Shown piece by piece: positions 20,620 to 33,620 of a stretch of DNA of 64,000 nt. The stretch comes from Polytrichum commune. Lineage: Eukaryota; Streptophyta; Polytrichopsida; Polytrichales; Polytrichaceae. Made by a program: the position numbers and the translations under genes. Position 1 is the stretch's first letter, and each line of letters opens with the position of its first letter. Under the pieces are notes generated by a model. The model ran no database searches. It was not told where the DNA came from and saw only the letters and a program-made list of their open reading frames with translations. The stretch is from the NCBI GenBank assembly GCA_950295325.1, contig OX485809.1, forward strand, positions 12,028,001-12,092,000, written 5' to 3'.

Positions 20620-23600
20620 GATAGAAGGTCAAAATGCCAATGCCAATGAATTAAGAACCAAGGAAGACACACCCACTTCGAGGGGAGGTGGAGCCCCTTG
20701 GACGAGCCTCAACACCACGTAAAGAGTAACAAAGACCCAAGTAACAAGAACCCACCAAGGACTACCCACCTAGCCAAGGACACACCCCCACCCTATCGGC
20801 CAAGGACAACCCCCAAGCCACCAAGTAACAAATTCAAAGTGCCAACCCACCTACATATGTTCACGTTTCCAATTCCAAGTGGCTCTCATCCTATCCCGTT
20901 TAGAAAGGACGTTCCTAGGCCCCTACATTTGGTCAAACCTTTAAGGAGGGCTTCGGCTGAGTAGGCACTAAGCTTAACATATGTAACCAACCTAACCCAA
21001 GCCACCTCGACAAACATAACAAGGCCATCCCCCATAAAGGTGTTTAATCTTGGATTAATGCCATATTTATTGATTGAAAACCCTATTGTTATGCTCAATC
21101 CAAATCGTCCAAAGCGTAATGTTGCGGAGAAGGTGCCAAATCTCGATTTTCTTAACAAAGTCCTTAGGAATCCTCTCCCCATAGAGAGTTTGTTTCTAGT
21201 GGAAGCTATCGTAGTTGCATGTTCTAACCCCACCAAGCTTGTGCATGATGAAGGTCGCCCACCGCTATGCTCTTTAGGCTTGGACACATTCCCAAAACTT
21301 GTGCTTGATTGATTCACTATATTGTTTATGGTATTTGATGTCACGTACACTATTTGCAAAGGGCCTAGACTAGATCCCTAGAGGTCTCAAAGTATCACGC
21401 ACACTAATTACCAATATTATTCCATTCATCAACACAAGTAATTTTTTAAAGTGAAAAATATCTACATTATGACATTTAGAGTAGCACATTGCGATACATT
21501 AGATGATAGTCTTGCGTTTTAATATGCAAGGGGTATATATTTTTGAGCATACTAATTGCAAGTGTCATGTATCTACATTCTAGTATGCAAGAGGAGGAAA
21601 TCTTGAGCATACTAAAGGCAATTGTCTTTTGTGTACACTTTAGTCAACTTATAGACAATTATGTAACATGGGCATGCACCTCAAAATACTTTTGAACATG
21701 CTCATGCCAAGATATTAGTAAGTGCACTTGAATGCCAAGTGTCATAAGGTGATAATTATGGTGAAGTTGTTAGTCATCAATGTGACCTAGTCAACGCCTC
21801 AAAATAGGGTAAGTGACACTATTACGCGTGTGACACTATATACCATAAACGGTATGGTGTTAGGGAGACCAAAAAATACATTGCTTGGAGATGGAAGCCA
21901 TAGCGATGCGGGCTCATCATTCATTGATTTCGACCACCGTATGCCCAATGGAACACATAAATGTAGCCTCTTTGCCAAAGCGCACATGATCCCAAACCAA
22001 TAATTCCTTGAGAGGTAGCCTTGCCACTTGTCCGCCACTCAGGTCGTGTTAGGAAACATGTTAACGATTGAGTTTTTTCCCATCTTCATTGGATAATTAA
22101 GAAAGTGGAAACCCCCACCCACCTCCAACGGTCCGGATACCACCCAAGTGTGGCAATTTCGCCATAGGAGAAAGTAATTTCCTCTTTCTTCTAGTCTCTA
22201 GTGGTATGAATGGTTTTAACATGATAGGAAAAACCAACCATATCGCATGTAGATTTCTCCCATTCACTAAGGCACCTAGAGTAGGTGCCCATTGTCTACC
22301 ACTTATCCAGAACATGCAAAGACAAATTAAGTTGGTATTCACATGAGGGGGTAAATTTGGCCAAGCAACGGAGAACAAAGACTAGGCCATTTGTGTCCTC
22401 AATGTAGAAACCAACCCATTGTACAGGGTGGGTAACAAAAGGGTCATCCTCAAGCCTATGCTTCCAAAGGTTTATGAATTTTGGTGGTAAGTAAGGTCCA
22501 AACATCTATATCTAGCACTATAAGATTGAACTTAGTCTGGGCCTCGTTCCATGAGATGAAAATATGGTTCTCAATATCCGAAATGCCACCAACATGTTGG
22601 GTCCCCTTTGCGATATAGTTCATGGGCCCTAGCGTAGGTAAATCCATTATTAATGAGTTCAAGGCTTGTTGACCACCAAAGCTTAGAGTGAATCAATTCC
22701 ATCAACGTGCTGGGGGGAGGATCATACACACCTTAAGACATAATCTTCCATGCTTTATTGATATGACCCAAGGCCTTAGACCCAAATTATACTTGGTGTT
22801 GCTTTACTCATAGACCAATCCAAGCTACCCCCCCAAAGGATTTTTTTCCCTCTTTGAGAATTGAATCTAGCCAATATGTACCTAAGGATAAGTTGGAGGT
22901 TGGATTCACCCAATTCCATTGCCTTTACAATCCACTTGCAGAGAAGGTTGGTATTGGTAGCTTCTAACTCAACTAACTCCAAATTTTCTTCTTCATGCAA
23001 CATTCCTTCTAACTAACCCTAGTGCATGTAAGTTGGACTCTACCAGACCACAAGTAACTACAAATGGTGCTTCTAGTTCTGCTAAGTATCTTGTTGGAAC
23101 CACTCAGACAGTGATAAAAAAAACTAAAGTGTGGAGAGAAGGACACTATTACAAATCACCACTTTCTTGGCAAGAGAGAGTTTCATAGTGCTTTAATTGT
23201 CCAATTTCATAGAGATTTTGGTATCGAAGAATTGGTCAACAAGAAGGGTGTTGAGGTTTAGTCTGAATGGAGTGCCTAGGAGTTTAGATAAGTCTCCCTC
23301 CTTTACTCACTTCTATCCATAATTTGCAAGCCAAATTGGTTTATGTGTGTGCTTACCAAACTAGTGAGCACAAGGTTTATCCCAGTTAATTTCCATACTT
23401 GAGGCCTCATTGAACACCTTCAAGATTCTAACAAGCTCATCTACATACTTTTGGTCACCTCTAACCATACATGAGGATTCATCAATGCCTTTAGAAATAA
23501 ATTTTTGCTTTCTTCCCCTTGAATGATAACTCTCCTTAGTCTACCTTCTACCACTGCATTCTTAATATTGTGAGTTAGAACCTCATCCACAATTAAGAGC

Positions 23601-23900
23601 ATGTAGGGGGGCTAGTGGACAACCTTGTCATACCCCCTTTTCAAACTTAAAACTCTCCCTTGGGTTCCCATTGAGATTTACTACCACACTTGCATTGTTT
23701 AAGAGTAGCTTTAGTTGTACCTACACCTATAAGAATGGCCGACTCTAATTGGATATAATGCAATAATTTTGGTCAAAGCTTATTTTCTTAATTGGCATCA
23801 TATTTTTGTATATGTATTTTAGTATATGAATATGTGATTTTTTTTAGTATGATGTTGTTGTGTAAGTGTCTAAAGTATGAGAGACAAAACAAAAGATAGC
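20620..23900 (-). mobile_element. LINE remnant, 3' half (reverse transcriptase to 3' UTR)
   Basis: Read from 23900 down: a reverse-transcriptase block with QGCPLAP (about 23630), a LGTPF-LNLNT block (about 23270), LLCKWIVKAME (about 22940), the zf-RVT-like tail (22400-21800) and a 3' UTR (20900-20620) that matches the one at 27840-28060. There are many stops and shifts. The 5' half of ORF2 and all of ORF1 are missing, as expected for 5'-truncated LINE insertions. Confidence 0.65.
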
Positions 23901-23962
23901 CCATCTGTGAGAGTACTTTTAGGGTGAGAATCCAAGAACTTTGAAAACAAAAGAGGCCTTGT

Positions 23963-24540
23963 GTGGTCACGGAGAGAATGTCACGGAGCTTGGAGATGAA
24001 GTGGAGGAGCATCAAACATGATGTGTCCAAATTCCACGGAGTATACTTGAAGTTTAAGGATTTCAATGAACGTGGCAAGAGTGATGAAGCAATCATTTGT
24101 AATGCTCTTGAATTGTATGCGTTGGAGCATTCGAAGGGTGTTGATCTTGAATTTCATAGTTGTTGGCATATTGTGAGGGAGTTATTGAGTTGGGTTGAGC
24201 TCCTAAATGGTGCGGCGAAGTATTCATGAATCGCTCAAGAGAAGAAGTTTGTGGATGCTTTGACAATGCCTAACGACTTAATGATGGAGAGAGAGGTTGT
24301 GGATGAATCAACACGGGCTTGTCAACGCATCAAAATGGCACTTCATTGAATGGTGGTAGCAAGAGGGTGTTGGATGTCAAACAACTGAAAGAATGTTTAA
24401 TGGAAAAACTTGAGAGCAAGTTGCTCATGCTTTGGCGGAAGCATCGATGGAGATGGCAAGAGCAAGGCATGAAGGTGCAAAATTGCAGTATACAATAGTT
24501 CAAGAACTCTTCGATCAACATCCACATTTGCCTAATCCTT
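23963..24540 (+). pseudogene. PIF/Harbinger-type accessory protein remnant (Myb/NAM-associated-like)
   Basis: An 88-codon frame (RSLEMKWRSIKHDVSKFHGVY... then CWHIVRELLSW) has the pattern of the trihelix-like proteins often called NAM-associated, which are the DNA-binding partners in PIF/Harbinger transposons. It stops at 24229; weak similarity in shifting frames continues to about 24600 (VLDVKQLKE, EYYTLL). No transposase partner is visible. Confidence 0.45.
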
Positions 24541-24600
24541 GACCCTATGGCATGTGAATATTACACCTTGCTTTGTGACAAGGGGTTTGCTAGAATCAAA

Positions 24601-25808
24601 AGAGGTTGCAAGAACAATAAGAGGCACCACCCACCACATTCAAAACCGATAGCCATGTCTGTCCTTGTCCTCCTCCTCTCCTCCACCCTCTACCTCCCTT
24701 CATGCACAATAGCTCTCTCCTCACCTCTATTACACCCAATACAATAATCAATTTGATTGAGGTGGGATATGATTGGGGTTCACAAGAAAACAAAGTCCAA
24801 AATGTTCATTATGGTTGTATTTGAGGTGACTGAGAGGTTGATGCAAATGATGTGTGTCATTTAAAGCGAGGGGAGGCGCATTCTCTAGCTATATGGTTAG
24901 AGGATTCATTTGTTAAACAAAGTCAAGCTCTAGTTGCTCATGTGGAAGAAACTAGGATACCAAGCCATGGCCATAACCTAGGTTCAAGTTTTGAAAGGAA
25001 TGTCAATGTCAAAAGTTCTAGGTTAAAATCACATCGTAATTCATAAATGGGTACATGAGGTACCCATTTATGCTCCAAACATCAAGATTTCTTCAAACAG
25101 TAAGTGACATTAAATACAACTCCTTTGTTTACAGAATGTGTTGTGGGCCCTCAACACGGTCCGTTGTCACTTTTCCAAAAAGCTTCACTGCAGAATTGGA
25201 GTTCTATTTCCCACGGTCAAGGGCCCTCAGAATTTCCACGGTCACAGCTCCAGGTCCCTGTGTAAAAGCCTAGGATGTTGGGCCCCTTTGGGAGCAGGGT
25301 CATGTGATGATGAGGAGCTTGTTGGGTAGGCTAGAGGGACTAGGGGGGAGGGCTGGGCTGGGCTGGGCTGTCAGAGTTGGCATGAGGCCGAATTGTGCTT
25401 GCAAACACTCTTTGGAAGGAGAATCTGTGTGGAGGAAGCCTGCGTGCCTTTTCCGGAGACTGGGAGGGACCTAAAGAATAGTAATAAAGGACGGGGTGGA
25501 ATTGTATATAGCAGTCTGACAGCCTCCTCCGAAAAGTTTGCATATGGAGTTAGTCATCATAACATGTCTGTCAGGACACAGCAATTTTAGCACCGCAGTG
25601 TCCTTGAAGCCCCAAGCTCATCAGGGAAAGAAAGAAACCCCCTCCCCCCAACTCTGCTTATTAGTGGCTAATAGCCACCTCTCATCACTCTGCCCAGTTT
25701 GGTCACACTGCACCAGTTTGCCCAGTAAGGCGTGTCTTTTGCTCCCAATGCTCTTGTCTGCAAGTGCATGTCTGTCACACCCTTTCATCTGATATCAAGT
25801 GTGGTATA
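24601..25808. other. No recognisable gene
   Basis: Short frames only. There is a small GGGCT tandem run near 25353-25370. I see no domain, transposon end or RNA gene. Confidence 0.5.
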
Positions 25809-26413
25809 CATTCTACCCTCTATAAATGTTAACCCTCTGGAGTGGATCAAAGTTAACATTTATAGAGGTGTTAACAGTTAACAATTATAAAATTACTTTT
25901 TTGAGGAATATACAAATCTTAACATTTATAAATATAAGCAATTGTGAAGAGTCCTTGTGAGAGAATACCATTCATAAAATTGCAAACCCAATCAAAACTT
26001 TATCCAATATCAAGTTTACAAATCACGGGTGAAGTATGAATCAATGGTTCTTTGGTGAGATTCAACTGCATGCACAACTTGCAAATATTTCTCAATCTGC
26101 ACCAACAAACCCACATACTTGGACACATCACATGAACGTGATTCCATGTACCTTGTAATGGTACCAAAACTAGATTGCAAGTCACTATAAGATGGAATGG
26201 GTTCCACCTCACACTCCTCTCCCTCACATTTATATTATGGTTGTATTTCATTCGTTAACATTTATAGAGTCAAATTTACAAAGAAGGGAGTACCATTTTG
26301 TTAACAGTTAACACGTTTAACATTTATAGTGTGCAATATGTGGGGAGTAGAAGAAAGTTAACATTTAGAGAAGGTTAACACTTATAGGTGTAACATTTAT
26401 AGAGGGTGGACTG
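25809..26413 (-). mobile_element. pogo-like (Tc1/mariner superfamily) deletion derivative with transposase tail
   Basis: The 24-bp inverted ends (CATTCTACCCTCTATAAATG and, complemented, CAGTCCACCCTCTATAAATG) are flanked by TA (25807-25808, 26414-26415), the target duplication of this superfamily. Several internal TTAACATTTATAG motifs lie near both ends. On the minus strand 26207-26016 encodes YSDLQSSFGTITRYM...IDSYF, which resembles the C-terminal tail of plant pogo-type transposases ending in a KQTTLDSFF-like motif. The catalytic core is deleted. Confidence 0.75.
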
Positions 26414-26539
26414 TATTTGGGTGCTTGACTAATTAGCGGGGGGAGGTCACGAAGCCTTGCATAAAAGACACGTCCGCAAAGCATCGAGGATAGCAAATAG
26501 AATTTACTTATAAAATGACCTAGGGAAAACATTGGTTTT

Positions 26540-26650
26540 ATTATTATTATTTTGAGACAGAAAGCCAACCTGGCCAACGCCAAAAGAATTGAAACCAAAA
26601 GAAAAACCGCACCCATCACTGAGGGGAGATAGGGAAAACATTGGAATGCC
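26540..26650 (-). mobile_element. LINE 3'-end fragment
   Basis: TTATTATTATTATTTTGAGACAGAA followed by CCAACGCCAAAA matches the 3' end of the LINE at 27811. Only about 100 bp remain, a very short 5'-truncated insertion. Confidence 0.6.
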
Positions 26651-26786
26651 TTTAAAAGGTTTCCTGGACGATGGCACCCGGTAGGCCTCGTGCTGAGGAT
26701 GTCACAATCATCGCATAATGCACGGTTGATCCCTTGCCCCTCTTCATGATGATCCACCACAAGTTGTTGTGCATTAAAATACCTTA

Positions 26787-27232
26787 GGGGCGGTTTACAC
26801 TATGGACCATGAAGTCGTCCCACGTAAGAGGCCTATTTTGCGTGGGACGACTTCATGGGACGACTTCCATGGTCCGAGTTACTAAAATATTAGTTTTCAT
26901 GGTTCATGGGCCCTTCACTAGGTGTAAACCGAATGTGGACCATGAAGAATTGACCATGCACCAAAAAGGCTTAAAACGGCATTTTTCTGACATGGGCCCT
27001 TGCTCTTTTTCCCGGACCACCTCTTTTGCTTGTCCCAACGGAAAACCCGTTGGACCATGGCAGTGGATAGAGTAGGCTTAAAAAATAATATTTTGTGGAC
27101 CTCAACCTCCGTGGTCACTCTGCCATTTTTTCCTTGGTGTAAACCCAAGTCGTCCCGGGACGACTTCAACGTCCAATCACATCGCTTAGACGGCCGTGGG
27201 ACGACTTCATGGTCCATAGTGTAAACCGCCCC
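26787..27232. mobile_element. PIF/Harbinger-like MITE (446 bp)
   Basis: The two ends are perfect 38-bp inverted repeats starting GGGGCGGTTTACACTATGG and are flanked by TTA on both sides (26784-26786, 27233-27235), the 3-bp duplication usual for PIF/Harbinger. GTCGTCCC/GGGACGAC motifs recur inside both ends. It has no coding capacity. Perfect ends suggest fairly recent movement. Confidence 0.88.
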
Positions 27233-27235
27233 TTA

Positions 27236-27810
27236 TGTTCACAACACCCAAAATGGAGGCAAAGAAAACATTGGATATGTCATCGATGTCAATATTGGTA
27301 AGACTTATCATGAGTTTTCCATGTCCATGTTTGTGGACCTCAACAAAATGACCCAAGTTGGATTTGGGTAAAATTGATCACTCTTGCACATGTGATACAA
27401 AATTATGGGTAACATGACACCCAATTTTTTTTGCACACGGAATTGTGCTATGAAATCGATACACACAATTGTTCAAGCCAAATTTCCCGAACTTTGCATA
27501 CTCCAACTTACGTTCATTCATGTCATCCGCTGAAACATTATGATGAATGAACTTGAAATGCTCCTCGCCATTGTCCTTCATGCAATAACCCACCATGCCC
27601 TTGAAATTATGCAAACCTCATCCCTCAACTTCTTGCAAGAAGCAACATGATCCATTGGGGGCCTCCCATCCCAACCCAAGCAAACAATTTTTTTGTTCAA
27701 CACCAATAGGCTACTAAATTTGCCCTTCACAATCATTTGGAAATGCTTGGGCGACAGTGCACCACCCTCTCCACCGAGCACAACCCCAAAATACGAATAT
27801 CTTTTATAAA
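27236..27810. other. No recognisable gene
   Basis: Short frames only; I see no domain or repeat end. Confidence 0.45.
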
Positions 27811-28985
27811 CTTCTTTTTTTTCTTTTTTTTGAGACAGAAGGTCAACACATCCAACGCCAAAATGAATAAACCCAAGAAGGAAACAACGTGCCCACATCT
27901 AGGGGAGGCATGACCCCTTGGACAGGAAACACTGCCACATAAAGAGTTTCAAAACCAAACCCCGCCAAGGATAACCCTTGGAACCCACCAAGCCAAGGGC
28001 CACCCCCACCCCACCAGCCAGGGACAACCCCCATCCCACTAGAACCTCCTCAAGCGAGAGCTTGACCTCCTAACTATGTTGCCTTTTCCAGTTCCACTCA
28101 ATATGCAAATTGTGTCTCCTACAAAGGACGTTCCTAGCCCCCCAAGTTTTGTCAAAACCTTTGAGCGTGACCTCCGCCGAGAAATTGTTGATTTTAATTT
28201 TCTCCACCACCCAGTCCCACGTCGCTTTGGCATAGATGATGACTTCGTCCCATATTCGATGCTTGAGCTTAGACATGTGCCATTGTTCATGGTTGAACAC
28301 TTTGTCATTCCATTCGATCCAGATGGTCCAAAGGGCAATGTCCATTAGGAGGTGCCAAATTTGAGACTTTTTGACGTATTTTTGAAGGATCCTTTCCCCA
28401 AACAACGCTTGCTTCTAGTTGAAGCTATCATAGTTTCCAGTTCTTAGCCTGCAGAGTTCATGCATAATAAATGTAGACCATCTCCAGGCTCTCCTAGCTT
28501 GAATGCAGTCCCAAATATTATGTTTGACCGATTCGCTCGTGTTGGGGAGGCAAAAAACGCACTGCTTGGAAATGGAGGCCAGAGAGATGTGGGCCCTTCA
28601 TTCATTAACGACAACAACTTTGTGCCAAACAAACCACATGAACGCGGGTTCTTTCTCTGACCGGAGCGGATCCCACACATGTGACCAATAGAACCTATAG
28701 TTACCCGGAAGATAGCCCTGCCATTTGTCCATTGCATGGGTGGTACCTGATTTCCTATCAAAAATAGACTCTCGCCCATCCTTTGTGGTGTAGTTAAGAA
28801 AATGTCCTCCATCGATCCACCACCACTTGTCCAGGTCCCAAGCGAGGGAGGCCATTTTGCCGTAAAAGAACACTATTTCTTCTTTTTTCCCCTCTTTTTT
28901 TGGTCCTCTATTAGTGTAAACTTCCTCAAATTGACAAACGATCTAAGATCTATATCCACACCACCCACGACAATGGTGACGTGAG
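27811..28985 (-). mobile_element. LINE 3' end with zf-RVT-like tail and poly(A)
   Basis: On the minus strand, 28870-28440 encodes a zf-RVT-like segment (VWDPLRSEKEPAFMW) and 28405-28070 continues with LWTIWIEWNDKVF, the end of a plant-type LINE ORF2. A 3' UTR follows, then a run read as poly(A) (T-rich at 27811-27832 on the plus strand). One stop and one shift are visible. It is the best preserved of the LINE ends here. Confidence 0.72.
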
Positions 28986-31635
28986 CCTAATTACGTGCCC
29001 ACATTTGAAATTTATCTTAGGAATACCATAATCTCTGAATTAGTATTGGTTGTGTTGGTTAGAAGGACTAAAGAGGATTAGAAGCTTAAGAGCTTAAATG
29101 GAATTACATTAGGTGTTCTTAGTCTGGGAATCATTGAAGAAAAGAAAGCCAAAAATAAGAAAAATAGTTGGTTGGGGGTTGAGTAAGGTTTTAAGCCAAG
29201 TGGCTAGGGCAGGAGGTTAATTGTTTGAATTAGGAGGCCCCTGGGGGGATTTGGATAACATGGTTCTCGACAGCCAGGAGAGCTCGGATGGCCAGGGGAT
29301 TTGGAGTTTTTTTAGTCTCACTTAGGAGGAGGGGGAGTCGAAGGGGAACTACTCTCACCGTGCGGCGGAAGATGGTGGTTTTTGGCGGTAGGGTCTATCG
29401 ACAACAGAGGCAGCGACCCAATGCTGGTGGGTGAGGTCATCAGGTAAGGAGAAGATTAAGCGTTGGAGGAGGAGAGGCTCTAGACTCGCGGCCGAGGTGG
29501 GAGTCTGTGCCGAATTAGCTGGACCAAAAATGTTGAGGCAGCTGCGATTTGATATGTGTCGGGAGGAGACCCCACACAATGCATGTTGCACTGGATGCGG
29601 AGGAGTTGTCCTTTTGCCTTGACTGCACCTCTCCTGAGTCGGGGGAAGAGGGGGCTGCAGTGAATCGGAGGTTGTGAGTGAATAGGATTGCTCCAGGGTG
29701 GGCACACAAGATCTGGAGTGGGTCTTTGTCCTCTTGGTGGTCCTCTGAGGTTGAGGACCGGGAATAATTCAATTCAGGTTCGGATTGTGAGCGCCGTCGG
29801 GATCAGCTAGGCTAAGGCAATTTGTGATTGCAAAGAAGAAGGAAGGATTCGGCACATAGCCTCAAACCAGAGCAACAAGGATGAATTCAGATGAAGGTGC
29901 ATTGAGGGATTAAAGGCGCAAGGATAGGGCCTAGGCCTCTGGCTAAGTGCATAACGGAGGGAAACTACTGGGAAAATTGCCTTGAACCTGGTTCGGGTTG
30001 GAGTGAACCGAGGAACATCAGTGCTCCTCGGCTGCAGACTGTGGGATTCCGAATTCGGAAGAGGGGGACTCAGCTAGGTGGCGATGTCTAAGGAGCTGGG
30101 TTGCGAAGAGCAGCGCTGGCGAGGGGTTGGCGCCAACGGAGGGTGCAGCTGGACTTACCTTGGAGACTAGGGCTCCATGCAACTCATGACAAGGGCGAGA
30201 GTTTTGTTGAGGCACTGTGGCACGGCTACGGGGCAGCATTGACGGAAGTCGGGTCTGGTTGGTTGATCCTTGAATTGACACAGAAGAATGAGCCAAACCA
30301 AGGGTTAAACGCGGTACTGACTTGATTTAGTTTAGTTTAATTGTGTTAATGATTGGAGGGTTAAGTGTGGTTGTTGGGATTTAACCATTAAGCTGAGGGT
30401 GGTGACATTCCCAAGGAAGAATAGCATTTTTAAATGCTTGTGACCTTGGTTATTGATGAATAAAGTGGCTTGAGTGGTATTCATCTTGTGAATGCAATGG
30501 ATGTTGAATTCCAATGGTGAAGTAAGGTCAATCGAGTCCATGTCAGCCATAGGCTCTCATCCGGACTAGGACGCACAAGGGTGGGGGTTTAGGGCTCACA
30601 GGTGATGGAGGCCTCAATATACTTTAAAGATGCCCGAGTTCTTTCCTCTGCCTACGAGTGAGCTAGATCTTGTATCCTCGGAGGACTATTTACAACAATC
30701 GTATTCAAAGCACAAGTATACACAAACATGAGGAAAATGATCAAGGAACTTGAGAATTGATTATAGTGCTAGAAAACCACTTGCTCGAGGATAAATGAGC
30801 ATAGAGCTTGCTCACCTGATCAAAACCACCATCCATTGCCGGTAGTTGTTAATTTCGGGAGGAAATTGTGCACCACCACATACCAGCATGTTGTCGACCT
30901 TCCAAATCCAACCCATCAACCTGTAACCAAACACCCCCCCCCTCCCGGCCCCCCCGTCAATCACATGGTTGGCCATGTTAATATATCCATGTTGGCACCC
31001 CCCAATACTCGTGAGTGAGTCTCACTTATTGAGCTCTTTCCCATCTATTGGGGCCAACAAACAACAATGTTTCACATTTCTTACATTCAAACGATGTTGT
31101 TGATTTTTTTAAAAAAAATAGGAAAATGATCCATGCTGGTGGGAGCAATTCAGTGGACACACACACCAAAATGTATTCAACCATGCTATGGATATGAATG
31201 GTGTGCAATGTGTTGCGATCAATCTTTCACACAACAATGTTAACACAATTTTAGATAAGATTGTTGACCATGAGTGGGAATCATAAGACACTTTGGACAT
31301 CTACCTAGCTTGCAGCTACATGGAATGTGATTTTTCTAGGTTCAAGGACAACATGCCAAAAGTTTGTAGTAAAAATAACCTGCATTAACCCCAAAAATGC
31401 AATGACAACAAATTGTAGTATCTCAAAGTTATGCCTTTTTTTACCATAGTTTAATATAAAAGTCTTAGAACTACAATATGATGCACACGACAATAAACGT
31501 GGACATGTTGATATACCAGATTTTGGTTCCACATAATCCAAAAACACAATTTTCCAATAGGCTTTTAGAGATGCTTTTAACTATGTAAAGTGTAAGTTTG
31601 GGAATCCTAAGAGGCACACAAGAGGAGGTGAACCA
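28986..31635. other. No recognisable gene
   Basis: About 2.6 kb with only short frames. A GC-richer patch at 29330-30300 has frames up to 116 codons on both strands but no domain that I recognise. Confidence 0.5.
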
Positions 31636-31639
31636 TGTC

Positions 31640-31765
31640 CAGAATTCAAAGTTTGCTTCAAAGTTTCAAAAGAATTGGACTTTCCACCAAGAATCTGAGG
31701 TTTCCCAAGTTTGGTTCAAAGTTTCAAAAAAGAACGAGACTTTCCACCAAGAATCTAGGGTTTTC
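31640..31765 (+). repeat. Tandem duplication, about 60-bp unit
   Basis: TTCAAAGTTTCAAAA...GACTTTCCACCAAGAATCT occurs twice in a row with small differences. Confidence 0.8.
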
Positions 31766-31899
31766 CTTAATCTTGTAAATTGTTGTAAATTGTAGTTTCA
31801 TTAACGGAACTACAACTTACAACTCCTAAGCGTATTGTAAGAAGCACATTGTGAATAATATAGGGACATTTGGAATTTAAAAATTGAAGAGAAAAATGA

Positions 31900-32410
31900 A
31901 TGGAATTGGGGTTTCATCACAAAAACTACATTTCCACTCATTGTGCTCTATCTTTTATTTTGATTTTTTCAATTCTCACTAGAATTTTGAGGTCAAACCT
32001 GGAGGGTTGGTGGACCAAATCCAGGGTCAAGCCTTTGTACAAGTGCCCAATATGGGAAGGGATGAGAGCCTCAAGAGCATTGAAGCCATCCTATTCATTC
32101 AACCACATATTCCAACCCAACTATTGAATTGGAAAAGGAACCCTCCGTGGTGCCTGCAAACTAAAACAAATCCAAAGATTAAAGGAGCAAAATGTGTGAA
32201 AATGTGGTTTCATTACCCACATATCCACTCACTTTAAAAAAAAATTTAATGTTTCTTTCTTTACTATATAGGATGAATTCCAAAATCAACACATGAGGGT
32301 TGGTGGACTAAACTTATCCTCAAGCCTTCATACAAGTACTCAATATACTAAGGGGAGGGGTGGCTCAAGAGCACTTAACCCATCCCCTTCAACCCTTTAT
32401 ACAAAAATGA
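31900..32410 (+). repeat. Diverged direct repeat, two units of about 210 bp
   Basis: 31905-32115 and 32205-32410 share GGTTTCAT..ACA, CCACTCA, GGGTTGGTGGAC, CAAGCCTT.ATACAAGT.C, CTCAAGAGCA and CATCC in the same order. No family is recognised. Confidence 0.55.
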
Positions 32411-32929
32411 AAAATCAATAACCCGATGAACTTGCAAATTGACAAAAAAAAAACATTAAATCACAAATCTTAAAAATAAAATAAAATAAAAACGAATGGA
32501 AATGAATAAATCAACACATAGGAACAAGTGGAAGAATACATGTACAACACTTACAAACTATGCCACGGTGGGGAAAAATTGCCAATGGGTTATACTACAA
32601 ACAAATGTGTATCACCTATTCATATATCTATGCAAAGGTTGATTACATGATGGCGAACACCTTCATTGTATGCAGCTATAACTTTAATATGCAACAAGGT
32701 CATGCGCATCATATCTGAATCATACAGGGTTATAACTATTATCGAGCACTTATAATCAACAATATATTATCAAGCATTCCATTTATAACCAAATTTTATG
32801 GAACATATTCTTGAAATGGAAACTTCTATCTCATGTTACTGGTCACTACTCACACGTGACCACTCATTGCTCGCATGCTAGCTTCCCTCCCTCTTCATGT
32901 TGCCTTGCTCAACACCGCAAAACTAGTAT

Positions 32930-32994
32930 TTTTTGTTTTGTCTCTCAGACTTTAGACACTTACACAATACCATTATACTCAAAAAAATCATCAC

Positions 32995-33039
<45 letters not shown>

Positions 33040-33620
33040 TACACACACGTATGAAAACATGATGTCAAAATAAACTTTGACCAAAATTATTATATCCAAA
33101 TTATAGTCGGCGATGCTAATAGTTGTAGGTATAACTTAAGCTACTCCTTCACAATGCAAGTGTGATAGTAATCTCAATGGGAACCCAAGGGAGAATTAAA
33201 AGATTGAAACGGGGGTACGGCAAGGTTGTCCACTACCCCCCTACATGTTCTTAATTGTGGATGAGTTACTAACTCACAATATTAAGAATGCGGTGGTAGA
33301 AGGTAGACTAAGGGGAATAATCTTTCAAGGGGAAGAAAGCAACAATTTATTTCTCAAGGCGCCGATGATTCCTTGTTCATGGTTAGAGGTGATAAAAAGT
33401 ATTTAGATGAGCTTGTTAGTATCTTGATGATGTTCAACAAGGCCTCAAGTATGGAAATTAATTGGGATAAACCTTGTGCTCACTAGTTTGATAAGCACAT
33501 GCATAAACCAATTTGGCTTGCAAATTATGGATAGAAATGGGCAAAAGGAAGGAGACTTAACTAAAATCTTGGGTACCTCATTCGGACTTAACCTCAACAC
33601 CCATGATGTTACGATGTTGT
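32930..33620 (+). mobile_element. LINE reverse-transcriptase fragment
   Basis: The plus strand shows QGCPLPPYMFLIVDELLTHNIKN (about 33210-33285) and then LGTSFGLNLNTHD (about 33568-33606), with shifts between. It is the same family as the minus-strand LINE at 23000-23900, including the upstream GTCTCTCA-GACTTTAGACACTTACACAA segment, so the two form an inverted pair about 9 kb apart. Confidence 0.6.
32994..33048. repeat. (AT)n(AC)n compound microsatellite
   Basis: A TATATA run passes directly into a CACACA run. It lies inside the LINE fragment. Confidence 0.95.

Noticed and set aside
29355-30325. A host gene in the GC-richer patch
   Set aside because: Frames of similar length occur on both strands, without domains or matching splice sites.
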